NCBI RefSeq assembly: GCF_002968335.2
Contig: NZ_CP134398.1
Span: forward strand, 310,001-374,000
From: Mycobacterium sp. ITM-2016-00316
GTDB taxonomy: Bacteria; Actinomycetota; Actinomycetes; Mycobacteriales; Mycobacteriaceae
Reading direction: 5' to 3'
Length of the DNA stretch: 64,000 nucleotides
The notes beneath the pieces are model-generated. The model saw only the letters and a program-made list of their open reading frames with translations. It was not told where the DNA came from and did not search any database. Shown here one piece after another: positions 6,937 through 15,884 of the stretch (its first letter is position 1; each line of letters starts with the position of its first letter). Both the position numbers and the translations under genes were made by a program.

Positions 6937-9024
6937 ATGGACAGCACGGTCACTGCTGCTACGCCTGAGTTAACTGAAATCCGTGTGCACGGGGTCGGCG
7001 ACCACAACGCTTGGTCAGCGCTCGGCACCCCTCCGATCGTCGCCCGCACTGAAGACCCGAACGAAACACAGGGGCTTTGGAGTCGAATTAATCCGAAGGC
7101 CAGGTTGAAGCGGCGTCGGTGGGTGTCACTCGCAGGACCGCCCGAACCGGTTTCTCACGAGTTGGTCCTGGTGAATTGGTCACGCATGTCGCGAAAAGGT
7201 TCGGCATTACTGTGGCTGCTCGTTTTCCCGTTGACGCTGCTTAACGTCGCTTACGAGATGCGACCAGAAGGGAATGTGCGACGCGCAGTCCACGTGACGG
7301 CGGTGTGGAGTGCTGCACTGGTCATGACCGTTCTGACGACTTGCTGGGGAACGGCGATCGTCGAGACGGTGCTCCGATTCATCACCCTGCCCGAATCCGT
7401 TGAAGTTTGGCGTCGAGAGACGGCGGTAGGTATCACGGCGTCAGTACTGGTTGTGATCCTGTTGATCCGCGTGTGGCAAGAGCGGGAGTCGCGGCTGCAC
7501 GTCGTGAGTGCAATAGTGCACTCGTCAGTTGTATTGGGGGTGAGTGGTTTTGGGTACTTCGCTCGGCCGTCAGAGTGGCAGGTCGTTGATGATACGTCGG
7601 TTCTTCACTTCTTCACCCAGGACCTACCTACAAACTTACAACTCAAGCAACAAGACGCTCTATGGTTTGAATTCGGCCAGCGAGGTGACTATTCCGATGC
7701 CGCAGTTTCAGTGATCCACGAGCGACTGGCAGTGCTATCCAAGTCGTGGCTGATCTATGTCGACCCGGCAGGATCTGTGGCAGGCGCGTCGCTCGTCGTC
7801 ATGCTGACTTTGGCTGCTGCTGTCGTGCTGACTTGGCGCCCAAGTCAGCCAGGACCGTCTGGCGGGGCAGCCTTTGCCATCATCCTCGGGATCTCGCTGC
7901 TGATATTGACGCTGAGTTGCGTCCATGCCGGCCTGACTCAGTTGCTGATGACGCCGCGGTGGGGGGTTATTGGTTTGGAAGAGAATCCGCATCCCGATTC
8001 AGTGTGGCTGATGAGACTAGGCAATATGAGCGAGTCGTCTGCCATGCTTCCGCTGCTCGCATTGGGACTCGTGATCGCAAACGTTCTTGCCCTCGCGGTT
8101 TCAGTAGGAGCGCTGAGCGGCTTCCGAAGGTGGCGGCGCCGGCAGCTGACAGGCGATAGCGCGACCGACACCTCTGCGGCGAAAGACTTATCACGCTGGC
8201 GGTGGATTCACACGACTATTGGACAGGCAGGGCGGCTGTCTTGGTCAACGGCCGCGATCGCGCTGACGCTTTGTGGCAGCGCGACAGCGGCGTTCTTGGT
8301 GTATGTCCATATCACCCAGTGGTGTGACGACACTGTGCCGGGTGATTGCGAAGGAGAGAAGTACTCGTATGCCCCCGTGACTTACTCGTTCGCGATCGCT
8401 TTGGGCGTCTTCTTTCTGATCCGAAAAGTGAACACGACCCCAGTGCTTCGTAAAACAGTCGAGGGCATCGCTGATATCGCCTGCTTTTGGCCGATCACCC
8501 TGCAACCGCTCGGTGCGAGGACCTACCGAACCCATGCCATCGACGGGATAGCCGACGCGCTGAAACAGGCCGGCAAGGCACCGACCGTCCTCGTCGGTCA
8601 TAGTCAGGGATCTGTCCTGGCGCCCTGGACGTTGACGTCTGATCAGACGACAGCAGTAGTGAAAGCGCAGTGGCCCGATCCTGATGACCTAGTGCTCGTG
8701 ACGTGCGGATCACCCCTAGAGTCTCTATACGCCACGTTCTTCCCCCATAGTTTCAATCGAACCTGGTTCGCCGATGTCAACGCGAAAGTCAAAGCGTGGC
8801 AAAATTTTTGGCGCGACACCGACCCGATCGCCAGCGCCCTGCCATATGAATCCATCGACAGCACGCCGATACCGGATCCCCCAGGCAAGGAGACGAAGGT
8901 GTTTGCGCATAGTGACTACTGGATCGCTGAAGAGCAGAGAACATTCATCTCTCGTCAATCTGCATCCGCGGCACCGGATCGCCTTGTCGGGCATACCCCA
9001 GCCGGTGGCAATAGCCCTAAGTGA
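6937..9024 (+). CDS. Polytopic membrane protein with C-terminal lipase-like domain
   Basis: A 695-residue protein. Start ATG 6937 is chosen over GTG 6931 because GGGGGA at 6924-6929 is well spaced for it. A soluble start (EIRVHGVGDHNAW) is followed by about nine hydrophobic segments between residues 85 and 510, then a cytosolic or periplasmic alpha/beta-hydrolase part. That part shows the nucleophile elbow VLVGHSQGS (Ser556), the acid in RDTDPIASAL (Asp629) and the His in AHSDYW (His658), the order and context of lipases such as PGAP1/class-3-like enzymes. The substrate may be a membrane lipid. The substrate and family name are not known to me. It lies beside defence-type genes and has the same lower-GC codon style. 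Confidence 0.6.
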   Translation: MDSTVTAATPELTEIRVHGVGDHNAWSALGTPPIVARTEDPNETQGLWSRINPKARLKRRRWVSLAGPPEPVSHELVLVNWSRMSRKGSALLWLLVFPLTLLNVAYEMRPEGNVRRAVHVTAVWSAALVMTVLTTCWGTAIVETVLRFITLPESVEVWRRETAVGITASVLVVILLIRVWQERESRLHVVSAIVHSSVVLGVSGFGYFARPSEWQVVDDTSVLHFFTQDLPTNLQLKQQDALWFEFGQRGDYSDAAVSVIHERLAVLSKSWLIYVDPAGSVAGASLVVMLTLAAAVVLTWRPSQPGPSGGAAFAIILGISLLILTLSCVHAGLTQLLMTPRWGVIGLEENPHPDSVWLMRLGNMSESSAMLPLLALGLVIANVLALAVSVGALSGFRRWRRRQLTGDSATDTSAAKDLSRWRWIHTTIGQAGRLSWSTAAIALTLCGSATAAFLVYVHITQWCDDTVPGDCEGEKYSYAPVTYSFAIALGVFFLIRKVNTTPVLRKTVEGIADIACFWPITLQPLGARTYRTHAIDGIADALKQAGKAPTVLVGHSQGSVLAPWTLTSDQTTAVVKAQWPDPDDLVLVTCGSPLESLYATFFPHSFNRTWFADVNAKVKAWQNFWRDTDPIASALPYESIDSTPIPDPPGKETKVFAHSDYWIAEEQRTFISRQSASAAPDRLVGHTPAGGNSPK

Positions 9025-9319
9025 AGCCCCGCGAAGTGACCAGGGGCGTTGTCGCTTTCCGCCGCAGAGAGGTACCGAGGCACTCAAAATTAGCGCTGAT
9101 ACGCACCCCGCAAAGGCCGGACGGCACCCTGGCCGCGAGCCGGCTAAGCGAAGCACAGCCGACCGGCGGCCCTGCCGCTACACACGAACCTGCACCACCG
9201 TACCGTTCCTACTTTTGCCACTACAGATGACTAAAACCACCGGGGCGGGGCCAGTAGCCCGGGTCTGTCGCGAGGTTGAGATTCCTCAATTCTGACTATC
9301 GAAGGTTTCACGGGCCAGT

Positions 9320-9661
9320 TCAGATCTCCGGCATATGGGCGTCTGCCCAATTCAGAAGCACTTCCACCGGTTGACGAAGGGTCTTGCCCAACGAGGTGAT
9401 CCGGTACTCAATGCGCACTGGACGCGTACTCAACACGACGCGTTCGATGATGCCATTTCGCTCAAGCCGCCGCAGGGTGGCGGTCAGGGACTTCTGGGTG
9501 ACTGACGGAATGACACGCCGAAGCTCATTGAACCGGCACGCGCGTTCGCAGAGCGTATTGAGCACGCTCAGCGACCATTTGTCCAACACCTGATCCAGTA
9601 GTTCACGATGAGGCGCGGCGATAACGAGGTCCTCACTGTGCACGCCGGAGGTATCTGTCAT
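9320..9661 (-). CDS. HxlR-family transcriptional regulator
   Basis: A winged-helix regulator of 113 residues from ATG 9661 (128 from ATG 9706). The shorter start leaves 80 bp for promoters facing the divergent RidA gene and matches family length. The core HRELLDQVLDKWSL, then CRFNELRRVIPSVTQKSL and LRRLERNGII is the HxlR helix-turn-helix and wing. The family's usual N-terminal redox Cys before the DKWS block is replaced by Ala-Pro-His here, although Cys residues occur in NTLCERACRF. It probably controls the divergent RidA-like gene. Confidence 0.85.
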   Translation of the reverse strand: MTDTSGVHSEDLVIAAPHRELLDQVLDKWSLSVLNTLCERACRFNELRRVIPSVTQKSLTATLRRLERNGIIERVVLSTRPVRIEYRITSLGKTLRQPVEVLLNWADAHMPEI

Positions 9662-9741
9662 GAAACCTAGTCTCGTTGAAGTTTCCTCAACACACGAGGT
9701 ACTCATGAACTACCACCCGCGAGTCGCTACAGAGGAGACCC

Positions 9742-10152
9742 ATGTCGGTCCACCGCTTCACCCCGGACGGATTGTTGCAACCGGTGCCGTACCACCACGT
9801 CGCCTTGGGCACAGGTACGCGCCATGTCCACATCAGCGGCCAGGTCTCGCGCCTGCGCGACGCCGCACCGGTAGCAACCGGCGACCTCGCCGGACAGATC
9901 GCGCAAGCTCTGCGCAACACAGCCATTGCGCTTTCCGGAGCTGGAGCAACCTTCGATGATGTCGTACGCCTGACCTTTTACGTCACCGACTGGGAACCGG
10001 AGAAGATGAGCGCGTTCATGACCGGAGTACAGCAGGTAGCCGACGAGGTCGGTCTTCCGTCGCCTTGGCCGCCGGCATCACTGATCGGTGTCGACCGCCT
10101 GTTCGAACCGGACGTGCTGGTCGAAGTCGAAGCAACCGCCATCCTCGACTAA
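9742..10152 (+). CDS. RidA (YjgF/YER057c/UK114) family protein
   Basis: A 136-residue trimeric-type enamine/imine deaminase homologue. Typical segments are HVHISGQVSR, the long helix AGQIAQALRNTAIALSGAGA, VVRLTFYVTDWEP and the end PASLIGVDRLFEPDVLVEVEA. The Arg of the canonical active site (usually in a TR..V....L) lies at the ASLIGVDRL position as Gly-Val rather than the usual R.xV..L, so deaminase activity is uncertain and the protein may belong to a Rid subgroup. It is divergent from the HxlR regulator. Confidence 0.85.
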   Translation: MSVHRFTPDGLLQPVPYHHVALGTGTRHVHISGQVSRLRDAAPVATGDLAGQIAQALRNTAIALSGAGATFDDVVRLTFYVTDWEPEKMSAFMTGVQQVADEVGLPSPWPPASLIGVDRLFEPDVLVEVEATAILD

Positions 10153-10188
10153 TTGCGATATCGCCTGGATTGCTCGGACGACAACTCG

Positions 10189-10853
10189 TCACATGTTGCG
10201 TCGGGCCCGAATGATCACGTTGTGGCTGATTTCATGTCCTGCACCGCCGGGGGGTGACATTCGGGGGCTGCGGGTGTCAATGGAGATGGTCCAGTTTCCC
10301 TGTAGCAGTGCAGAAATAACGTCGATGGGCAGCACATAGTCAGCCGGATCTATGCCACGGGCTTTGGCTTCGTCGCTGTCGAATCCAGCGTGGTAAACCA
10401 TAAGTAGTCGACCGCCCGGCGCGACAGACTCCAGCAGTGTGCATTCAGTGTCGTGTCGGTCCGAGCTGGGCAGCGCAGGGTAGTGCGCGACAACCAGATC
10501 GAAAAATGCTGGAGGAAGCCCTGCGTGAACGAGTCCCGAGTGCACCCATTGCACCGCGGCGCCAGCCTGTTCGGCGCGCGCCGTGGCCCGTTTCAGCGCC
10601 ACCTGCGACACTTCCAGACCGGTGACCTCCCACCCTTGCTGCGCGAGCCACACCGCGTCGGCGCCCTCACCGCAACCGACATCGAGTGCCCGGCCCGCCG
10701 GAAGGCCCTGCACCTCCTCGATCAATGATGAGTTGGGTTCGCCGCTGAAGAATTCAGTCTTGCTGGCGTAGAGTTCATCCCACTCCGGGCTGAGGTCGGG
10801 GGCTTGCGCGCAGCGACGTCACTGTCGTCAGGCAGAGCCGGTGTTTCGGTCAT
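10189..10853 (-). pseudogene. SAM-dependent methyltransferase with N-terminal frameshift
   Basis: The class I methyltransferase core is intact: GRALDVGCGEGADAVWLA (SAM-binding motif I), VTGLEVSQVALKRA (motif II), FDLVVAHYPAL and APGGRLLMVYH. It reads from 10725 to the stop at 10189. The expected N-terminal part (DLSPEWDELYASKTEFFSG) is in the same frame but has no start codon, because a stop lies 30 codons upstream. A plausible start, ATG 10853 (MTETPALPDDSDV) with AAGGAG 10 nt before it, is in another frame. The frames meet at a run of five G at 10798-10802, so one base too many or too few would explain the break. It could be a sequencing error, or expression from TTG 10725. Substrate unknown. 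Confidence 0.65.
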
Positions 10854-10959
10854 TGAGGTTTGCTCCTTGATTGCGTTGTCGCACTGATCGTCGTGCCGGG
10901 GCTCGCCCGGTCTGCTTGTCGCTTTCGGGTCGTTGGTCATAAATCGTTGAGCATCAGAA

Positions 10960-12195
10960 TCATTCGTCGATGGCCTCATAGCCGCGGTTCTGAAATAGTT
11001 GGCGTACTGCATCATCGGGCGAGAGCAGCTGGTACATGAAGATCTGGATCATCTGCTCGACGGGATCGGCCTGCCACCATGTTCCCAGGGCCCCGGAGAA
11101 TCCGAACGACCCTCTCGACGCGTAACCTACATACTGTTCGTGGAGGGCGGGGTCGATGACGACCTGCAGCCCTAGTCCCCAGCCTTGGCCACGGTAGCTG
11201 TCGACTACCGGCGCTGGAAGCGCTGCACGCTGCTGGTCGGACAGATGATTGGTGGTCATCAGGGACGCGAGCCGACGAGACAGCACCCTTTCGCCATTGA
11301 GTGTTCCACCCGCCAAGAGCATGCGCGAGAACTGTAGATAGTCATCGACAGTGGACACGAGCCCGTATCCGCCGCGCGGAAAGGGTGGCGTGACGGCAGT
11401 TGGTCGGTGCTCGGTGAAGAACTCTGAAGTCAGAACCTCGATGGTCGGCGTATCGGGTTGGCGCTCATACGCGGTAGCCAAGCGGTGCTGCTTGCCTGCG
11501 GGGACCACGTAACAGGTATCCACCATGCCCAAGGGTTCGAAGATTCTCTGGGACAGCAACTCTGGGTACGGCACACCGGAGATTCGCTCGGCGAGGATGG
11601 TGACCACCTCCGAACCTGTGCCGTAGGACCACGCCGAGCCGGGTTGGGTCTCCAGCGGAATCGAAGCGACCGCCCTCAGCCATGCCTCGGAGTTATCGCC
11701 ATGCTCGTCGTACGCGGCTGTGATGGCAGACGTGACAGGTGTGGGCGGCTTCCATGGATGGGGGCTCACCAGGGTGGCGATGCCTGCGCGAAAGGTCAGC
11801 AGGTCTGACAGTGTGATCGACCGCGTGCGCTCGATGGTGTCGTCAAGATCCCCGTGGGGATGCCGAAGTACGCGCTGTCCGCGGAACTCCGGAAGGACCT
11901 TCTCGATGGGCTCATGCAGTCCGATCAAGCCCTGATCAACGAGGGTCAATGCGCATACCGCCGTGACCGGTTTGGTCATCGACATGATCTGGAAAAGCGT
12001 GTCTGGCCGCATCGGCGTACCCCCGGCGACGTCCTGCCAGCCGTGCGCCCTCAGATACGCAATCTCGCCTCTGCGATAGATGAGACCGACAGCTCCGGGA
12101 AGATCACCTCGCGCGACAACTGCCGCGATCTCATCGTCCAACGCGCTCAGGCGACGTGCGGACATCCCCGCCGAACCAGCGGAGACGCGTGTCAT
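10960..12195 (-). CDS. Serine hydrolase, beta-lactamase (class C/esterase) family
   Basis: About 411 residues from ATG 12195. An upstream GTG 12249 adds a Cys-rich stretch that looks non-coding. The active-site Ser-X-X-Lys is in IMSMTKPVTA, the second motif is YGTGSEV (Tyr-X-Thr region), and a His/Lys-Thr-Gly-like third block lies near GFSGALGTWWQ. There is no signal peptide from this start, so a cytoplasmic esterase such as the EstB/LipL type is more likely than a true beta-lactamase. It precedes the methyltransferase gene on the same strand. Confidence 0.8.
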   Translation of the reverse strand: MTRVSAGSAGMSARRLSALDDEIAAVVARGDLPGAVGLIYRRGEIAYLRAHGWQDVAGGTPMRPDTLFQIMSMTKPVTAVCALTLVDQGLIGLHEPIEKVLPEFRGQRVLRHPHGDLDDTIERTRSITLSDLLTFRAGIATLVSPHPWKPPTPVTSAITAAYDEHGDNSEAWLRAVASIPLETQPGSAWSYGTGSEVVTILAERISGVPYPELLSQRIFEPLGMVDTCYVVPAGKQHRLATAYERQPDTPTIEVLTSEFFTEHRPTAVTPPFPRGGYGLVSTVDDYLQFSRMLLAGGTLNGERVLSRRLASLMTTNHLSDQQRAALPAPVVDSYRGQGWGLGLQVVIDPALHEQYVGYASRGSFGFSGALGTWWQADPVEQMIQIFMYQLLSPDDAVRQLFQNRGYEAIDE

Positions 12196-12647
12196 GACCA
12201 CGCGCCTAGAACCCGTGCCGCAGCAGCAAGGGTCGGTAGCTGCGGTCACAATCCATGAACACGGTCTCCCAACACGATTCGCGATACCTGTCGCTCGGAT
12301 TCAGCCGAGAAAGGCTGCACTGGCTTCGGCCCACGCTCGCTCTGGCGGAGCAAACGGCCGGCCCGTGTCAGCTGCGCCATCTTGCGAACCGGTTCAAAGA
12401 AGGATTCGGTCATGTCAACGAGCATCGTCAGGCAAGACGGCTCGCGGCAACACAGATTGCCAATCTGGCAATGCGCTTGAGCGCATCGAGGGATCGGCGA
12501 TCTGAAGCAACTGCTTGCCGAAGTCGAGGCCAAAGAGATTGAGATTCGACAACGCTGGAGTCGTTCACGGCGGGCGGTGCTGCTAACGTCAAAGTCGGTG
12601 CGCCGGGAAGTCTGGTCGGCAGGGTATTTGTCCTGCGACGGCAAGGT
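12196..12647. other. Intergenic region without a supported gene
   Basis: Overlapping frames run on both strands (for example 12246-12653 minus, 12255-12542 plus), but none gives a recognisable domain. A short plus-strand stretch at 12499-12560 (GDLKQLLAEVEAKEIEIRQR) reads as an amphipathic helix like the C-terminus of a regulator, yet it has an in-frame stop just upstream and no start. It may be a gene remnant. Confidence 0.3.
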
Positions 12648-13709
12648 GTGCACGCGGTGGTAGCTGGTGATGAGGCGTTGACCCGCCGGCCGCGCGCCGC
12701 GCTGGTCGACATCCTGTCCATTCCGGAGACCTTCGTCAGTCCGGGCCGTCGCATCCTACGAAGGCTGGTTTACGCGCTGGGCGCACTGGCCGCGGTAACC
12801 GGCATCGTCTACCTCGACCGCGGGGGCTACACCGATTCCGCTGACGGCGAGGTGTCGTTCCTGGATTGCGTGTACTACGCGACGGTTTCGTTGTCGACGA
12901 CAGGCTATGGCGATATCGCCCCCGCCACTCCCACGGCGCGTTTCATCAATGTCGTCGCGGTGACACCCCTACGGGTGGTGTTCCTGATCATCCTGATCGG
13001 AACGACGGTCGAAACGCTGACCACCCAGTCGCGTCGGGTGCTCAAGATTCAGCGGTGGCGACACCGAGTGCGTGACCACACCGTCGTCGTCGGATACGGC
13101 ACAAAGGGGCGAGCTGCGGTTGCGGCGATGGTCGGTGACGAGGTCGTCCCCGCGGACATCGTCGTCATCGACGAGAACAGCGCCGCACTCGAGCGCGCCA
13201 GGGGCGCCGGGCTGGTCACCGTGCACGGGGACGCCACCAACGCCGATCTCCTGCGAATCGCCGGCGCCCAGCATGCGAAGGCGATCATCGTCGCCACCGA
13301 CGACGATGCCACGGCCGTGCTGGTCACCCTCACCGCGCGTCAAATAGCCCCGAAAGCAAAAATCATCGCGGCTGCAAGGGAAACCGAGAATCAGCATCTG
13401 CTGCGGCAGTCGGGTGCGGATTCGACCGTGGTCTCTGCGGTGACGGCGGGCCGGCTACTGGGCGTGGCGATCCGCACCCCCAGTGTCGTCGAGATGATCG
13501 AGGACCTGTTGACACCCGATAGGGGATTCGCCATCTCGGAACGCGACGCGGCCGAGAGCGAGGTGGGTTGCTCGCCAAGGGATATCGAAGACATCGTGCT
13601 GGGCGTGGTGCGCGCGGGCCAGTTGATCCGGGTGGACGCGCCCGAGGTCGGTGCCCTGCATGCCGGGGACCGGTTGCTGCTCGTCCGCAACAACGGTGAC
13701 CTCCGATGA
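12648..13709 (+). CDS. Two-TM potassium channel with RCK/TrkA-N domain
   Basis: A 353-residue protein from GTG 12648. The first membrane helix is LVYALGALAAVTGIVYL, then a pore loop with the selectivity filter TTGYGD, then a second helix ending LIILIGTTVETL. The C-terminal two thirds form a regulator of K+ conductance: Rossmann start VVVGYGTKGRAAV, acidic end of strand 2 VIDENSAALE, then VHGDATNADLLRIAG, and a TrkA-C-like tail ending DRLLLVRNN. It is a MthK-type ligand-gated channel. The Rossmann part probably binds NAD(H), Ca2+ or nucleotide. Confidence 0.9.
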   Translation: MHAVVAGDEALTRRPRAALVDILSIPETFVSPGRRILRRLVYALGALAAVTGIVYLDRGGYTDSADGEVSFLDCVYYATVSLSTTGYGDIAPATPTARFINVVAVTPLRVVFLIILIGTTVETLTTQSRRVLKIQRWRHRVRDHTVVVGYGTKGRAAVAAMVGDEVVPADIVVIDENSAALERARGAGLVTVHGDATNADLLRIAGAQHAKAIIVATDDDATAVLVTLTARQIAPKAKIIAAARETENQHLLRQSGADSTVVSAVTAGRLLGVAIRTPSVVEMIEDLLTPDRGFAISERDAAESEVGCSPRDIEDIVLGVVRAGQLIRVDAPEVGALHAGDRLLLVRNNGDLR

Positions 13710-13714
13710 CCGCG

Positions 13715-15739
13715 TCACGGCGCGTCGTAGTCGACCGCTACCGTCGCGCTCGTCGGATGGGCCTGACACGTCAGCACATACCCGGCCGCCAGTTCGGCGG
13801 GTCCGAGCGCGAAGTTCTGGTCCATCACCACCGTGCCGCGCACCAGCTTGGCGCGGCAGGTCCCGCAGGCGCCACCCATGCACGAATAGGGGGTGTCGCT
13901 GCGGCTTCGCAAGGCGCCTTCCAGGATCGAGTCGCCCGGCTCCAGCGTGACCGTCTGCTGTTGCCCGGAGAGCGTGAACGTCACTGTGGCCGAGTCATAG
14001 TCGCGATTCGCCGCGCGGTTCTGCGGGTAGCCCGTGAACAGTTCCAGGTGGATGCGCGCCTCGGTGACACCGTTGCCGATCAGCACATCGCGGGCGACAC
14101 TGCTCATACCGATCGGGCCACATACGAACCACTCGTCGACGGTGTCGGGCGACAGGCTGGTTGTCAGTAGCCGCTGCAGCCGCTCCCGGTCGATCCGGCC
14201 GCGCAGCGCCGGGGTGTGCCGCGGCTCCTCGGAGAGCACGTGGATGATTTCGAGCCGGTCGGCGTAGCGGGACTCCAGCCGGGCCAGATCGTGCCGGAAC
14301 ATGGTGGACTCCCTGGTGCGGTTGCCGTAGACCAGAGTGAACCGGCTCTCGGTTTCGATCTGCATCACGGTTTCCAGGATCGACAGCACCGGGGTGATAC
14401 CGCTACCGGCCACCAGGCCCACATAGTGCCGCTGTGCCAGCGGGTCCGGGCGCGTGCCGAAACGGCCGGTGGGCGTCATCAGCTCCAGCACGTCGCCGGC
14501 CTGGAGGTGGTCGGCAACAAAGGTCGAGAAGGCGCCCCCGGGAATGTGTTTGACCGCGATCCGCAGTTGGGCGCGGGTCGCGGGCGCACAGATCGAATAG
14601 GTGCGCCGCACACCCTCGCCGCCGAGATCGGTGCGCACGGTGATGTGCTGACCGGGCTCGAAGCGGAACTCGTCACGAAGCGTCTCGGGCACCGCGAAGG
14701 TCACCAGTGTGCTGTCGGCGGTGATCGGGTCCACCGAGGCCACCGGAATGCTGTGCAACACCGCGTGCGGCGCACTGGACCGCGGCGGCATGTACACCGG
14801 CACCACCCGGCCGAGCTTGCTGTTCAACTGTTTCCAGGCGCGGTACTCGCCTGCATTGAGCTGCTGACCGAACACCGTGGTGATGGCCGCGTCCCGCTCC
14901 AGATAGGCCTCCTCGTTGCGGTGCCACGTCTTTCGGTATCGGTAGAACGGCACCGACGGGTGCAGATGATGCACCAGGTGGTAGTTCTGCGACAGCATCA
15001 GCGGGGTGTACAGCCATTCCATCCCCACCCGGGCCCGGGTCGCGCCGTAGCGATTGCTGCGCTGGGTGTCGGCCAGCCCGTGATGCGGCAGCCAGTCGAA
15101 CCACCACAACAGCACGATGAGCCCGATGCGCTGGGGAATCAGGAACACCACGGCCAGCGTCCAGAAGTGGCCGGTGGCGATCGCGACACTCAACCCGGAT
15201 ATGCAGAGGGTGAGCATGCCCAAGGTCTCGGCGACCTCGGGCTTCGGCCGGCTGCGCAACGTGCGCAGAATGAAGCCGGAGTACATCAGCTCAGGGAAGG
15301 GCCACCGTAGCGGCATCTGCCACCACCGCGAATGCGAGGCCCAGGCATCGGGATCGTTCTCGTCGTCGTTGGCGTGCCGGTGGTGCTCGATATGGATGAA
15401 CGCATAGGTCGGGAACGAGATCATCGGGACCACCAGCGCAAAGGCCAGGCGCCCGACGAGTCCGTTGACCCAACGGGTGCTGCTGATCGCGTAGTGGATC
15501 GCGTCGTGGCTCACGGTGAACATCACGAACGTCACCACCGCGTTGACCGCGATCGTCACCGCGGCGGGCACCGCACCCTGGATGTATCCGACCGTCGACG
15601 CCACGAACGCCGTCCACCCGACCACCAGGATCGCCACCGTCGGCAGCGCCAGCCTGGGCACCGGTGCGCCCGGATCCGGCAGCGCGTGGCGGTCCGGCGA
15701 CGCTGTGGCGGTGTCGTCAACTGCTGCGGTGAGGGACAT
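13715..15739 (-). CDS. Fused fatty-acid desaturase, flavin reductase and 2Fe-2S ferredoxin
   Basis: A 674-residue self-contained electron-transfer desaturase. Residues 30-330 are a membrane desaturase/hydroxylase with three His boxes: HDAIH (78-82), HIEHHRH (116-122) and HLVHHLHP near 255, which bind the diiron centre. Residues about 335-560 are a ferredoxin-NADP reductase fold with the FAD motif RRTYSICAP and the NAD-binding GSGITPVLS. The C-terminal 90 residues hold a plant-type 2Fe-2S site, CMGGACGTC plus a later Cys in VLTCQAH. In most mycobacteria the desaturase and its reductase are separate genes, so the fusion is unusual. Substrate (acyl chain, alkane or terpene) is unknown. It diverges from the PucR-type gene at 15885. 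Confidence 0.85.
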   Translation of the reverse strand: MSLTAAVDDTATASPDRHALPDPGAPVPRLALPTVAILVVGWTAFVASTVGYIQGAVPAAVTIAVNAVVTFVMFTVSHDAIHYAISSTRWVNGLVGRLAFALVVPMISFPTYAFIHIEHHRHANDDENDPDAWASHSRWWQMPLRWPFPELMYSGFILRTLRSRPKPEVAETLGMLTLCISGLSVAIATGHFWTLAVVFLIPQRIGLIVLLWWFDWLPHHGLADTQRSNRYGATRARVGMEWLYTPLMLSQNYHLVHHLHPSVPFYRYRKTWHRNEEAYLERDAAITTVFGQQLNAGEYRAWKQLNSKLGRVVPVYMPPRSSAPHAVLHSIPVASVDPITADSTLVTFAVPETLRDEFRFEPGQHITVRTDLGGEGVRRTYSICAPATRAQLRIAVKHIPGGAFSTFVADHLQAGDVLELMTPTGRFGTRPDPLAQRHYVGLVAGSGITPVLSILETVMQIETESRFTLVYGNRTRESTMFRHDLARLESRYADRLEIIHVLSEEPRHTPALRGRIDRERLQRLLTTSLSPDTVDEWFVCGPIGMSSVARDVLIGNGVTEARIHLELFTGYPQNRAANRDYDSATVTFTLSGQQQTVTLEPGDSILEGALRSRSDTPYSCMGGACGTCRAKLVRGTVVMDQNFALGPAELAAGYVLTCQAHPTSATVAVDYDAP

Positions 15740-15884
15740 GGGTTTCTCCGGGACTCTCGGTGTCGGCTGCGGCAGGGAGAACCGCTCAGTACAACGCTAT
15801 GAGCCGTACGAGTCGAAAACGACGTCCTCGCGACATCAACCGGACGTCCATCTTTGTTCTGTGCGGACAAGTAGGGTTCCGAAT

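Noticed and set aside
12246..12653. A 135-residue minus-strand frame before the K+ channel
   Set aside because: No domain, no start signal, and overlapping plus-strand frames are equally open.
14216..15310. A 364-residue plus-strand frame inside the desaturase fusion
   Set aside because: It is rich in His/Arg/Gly with no domain, a mirror of GC-biased codons of the real minus-strand gene.
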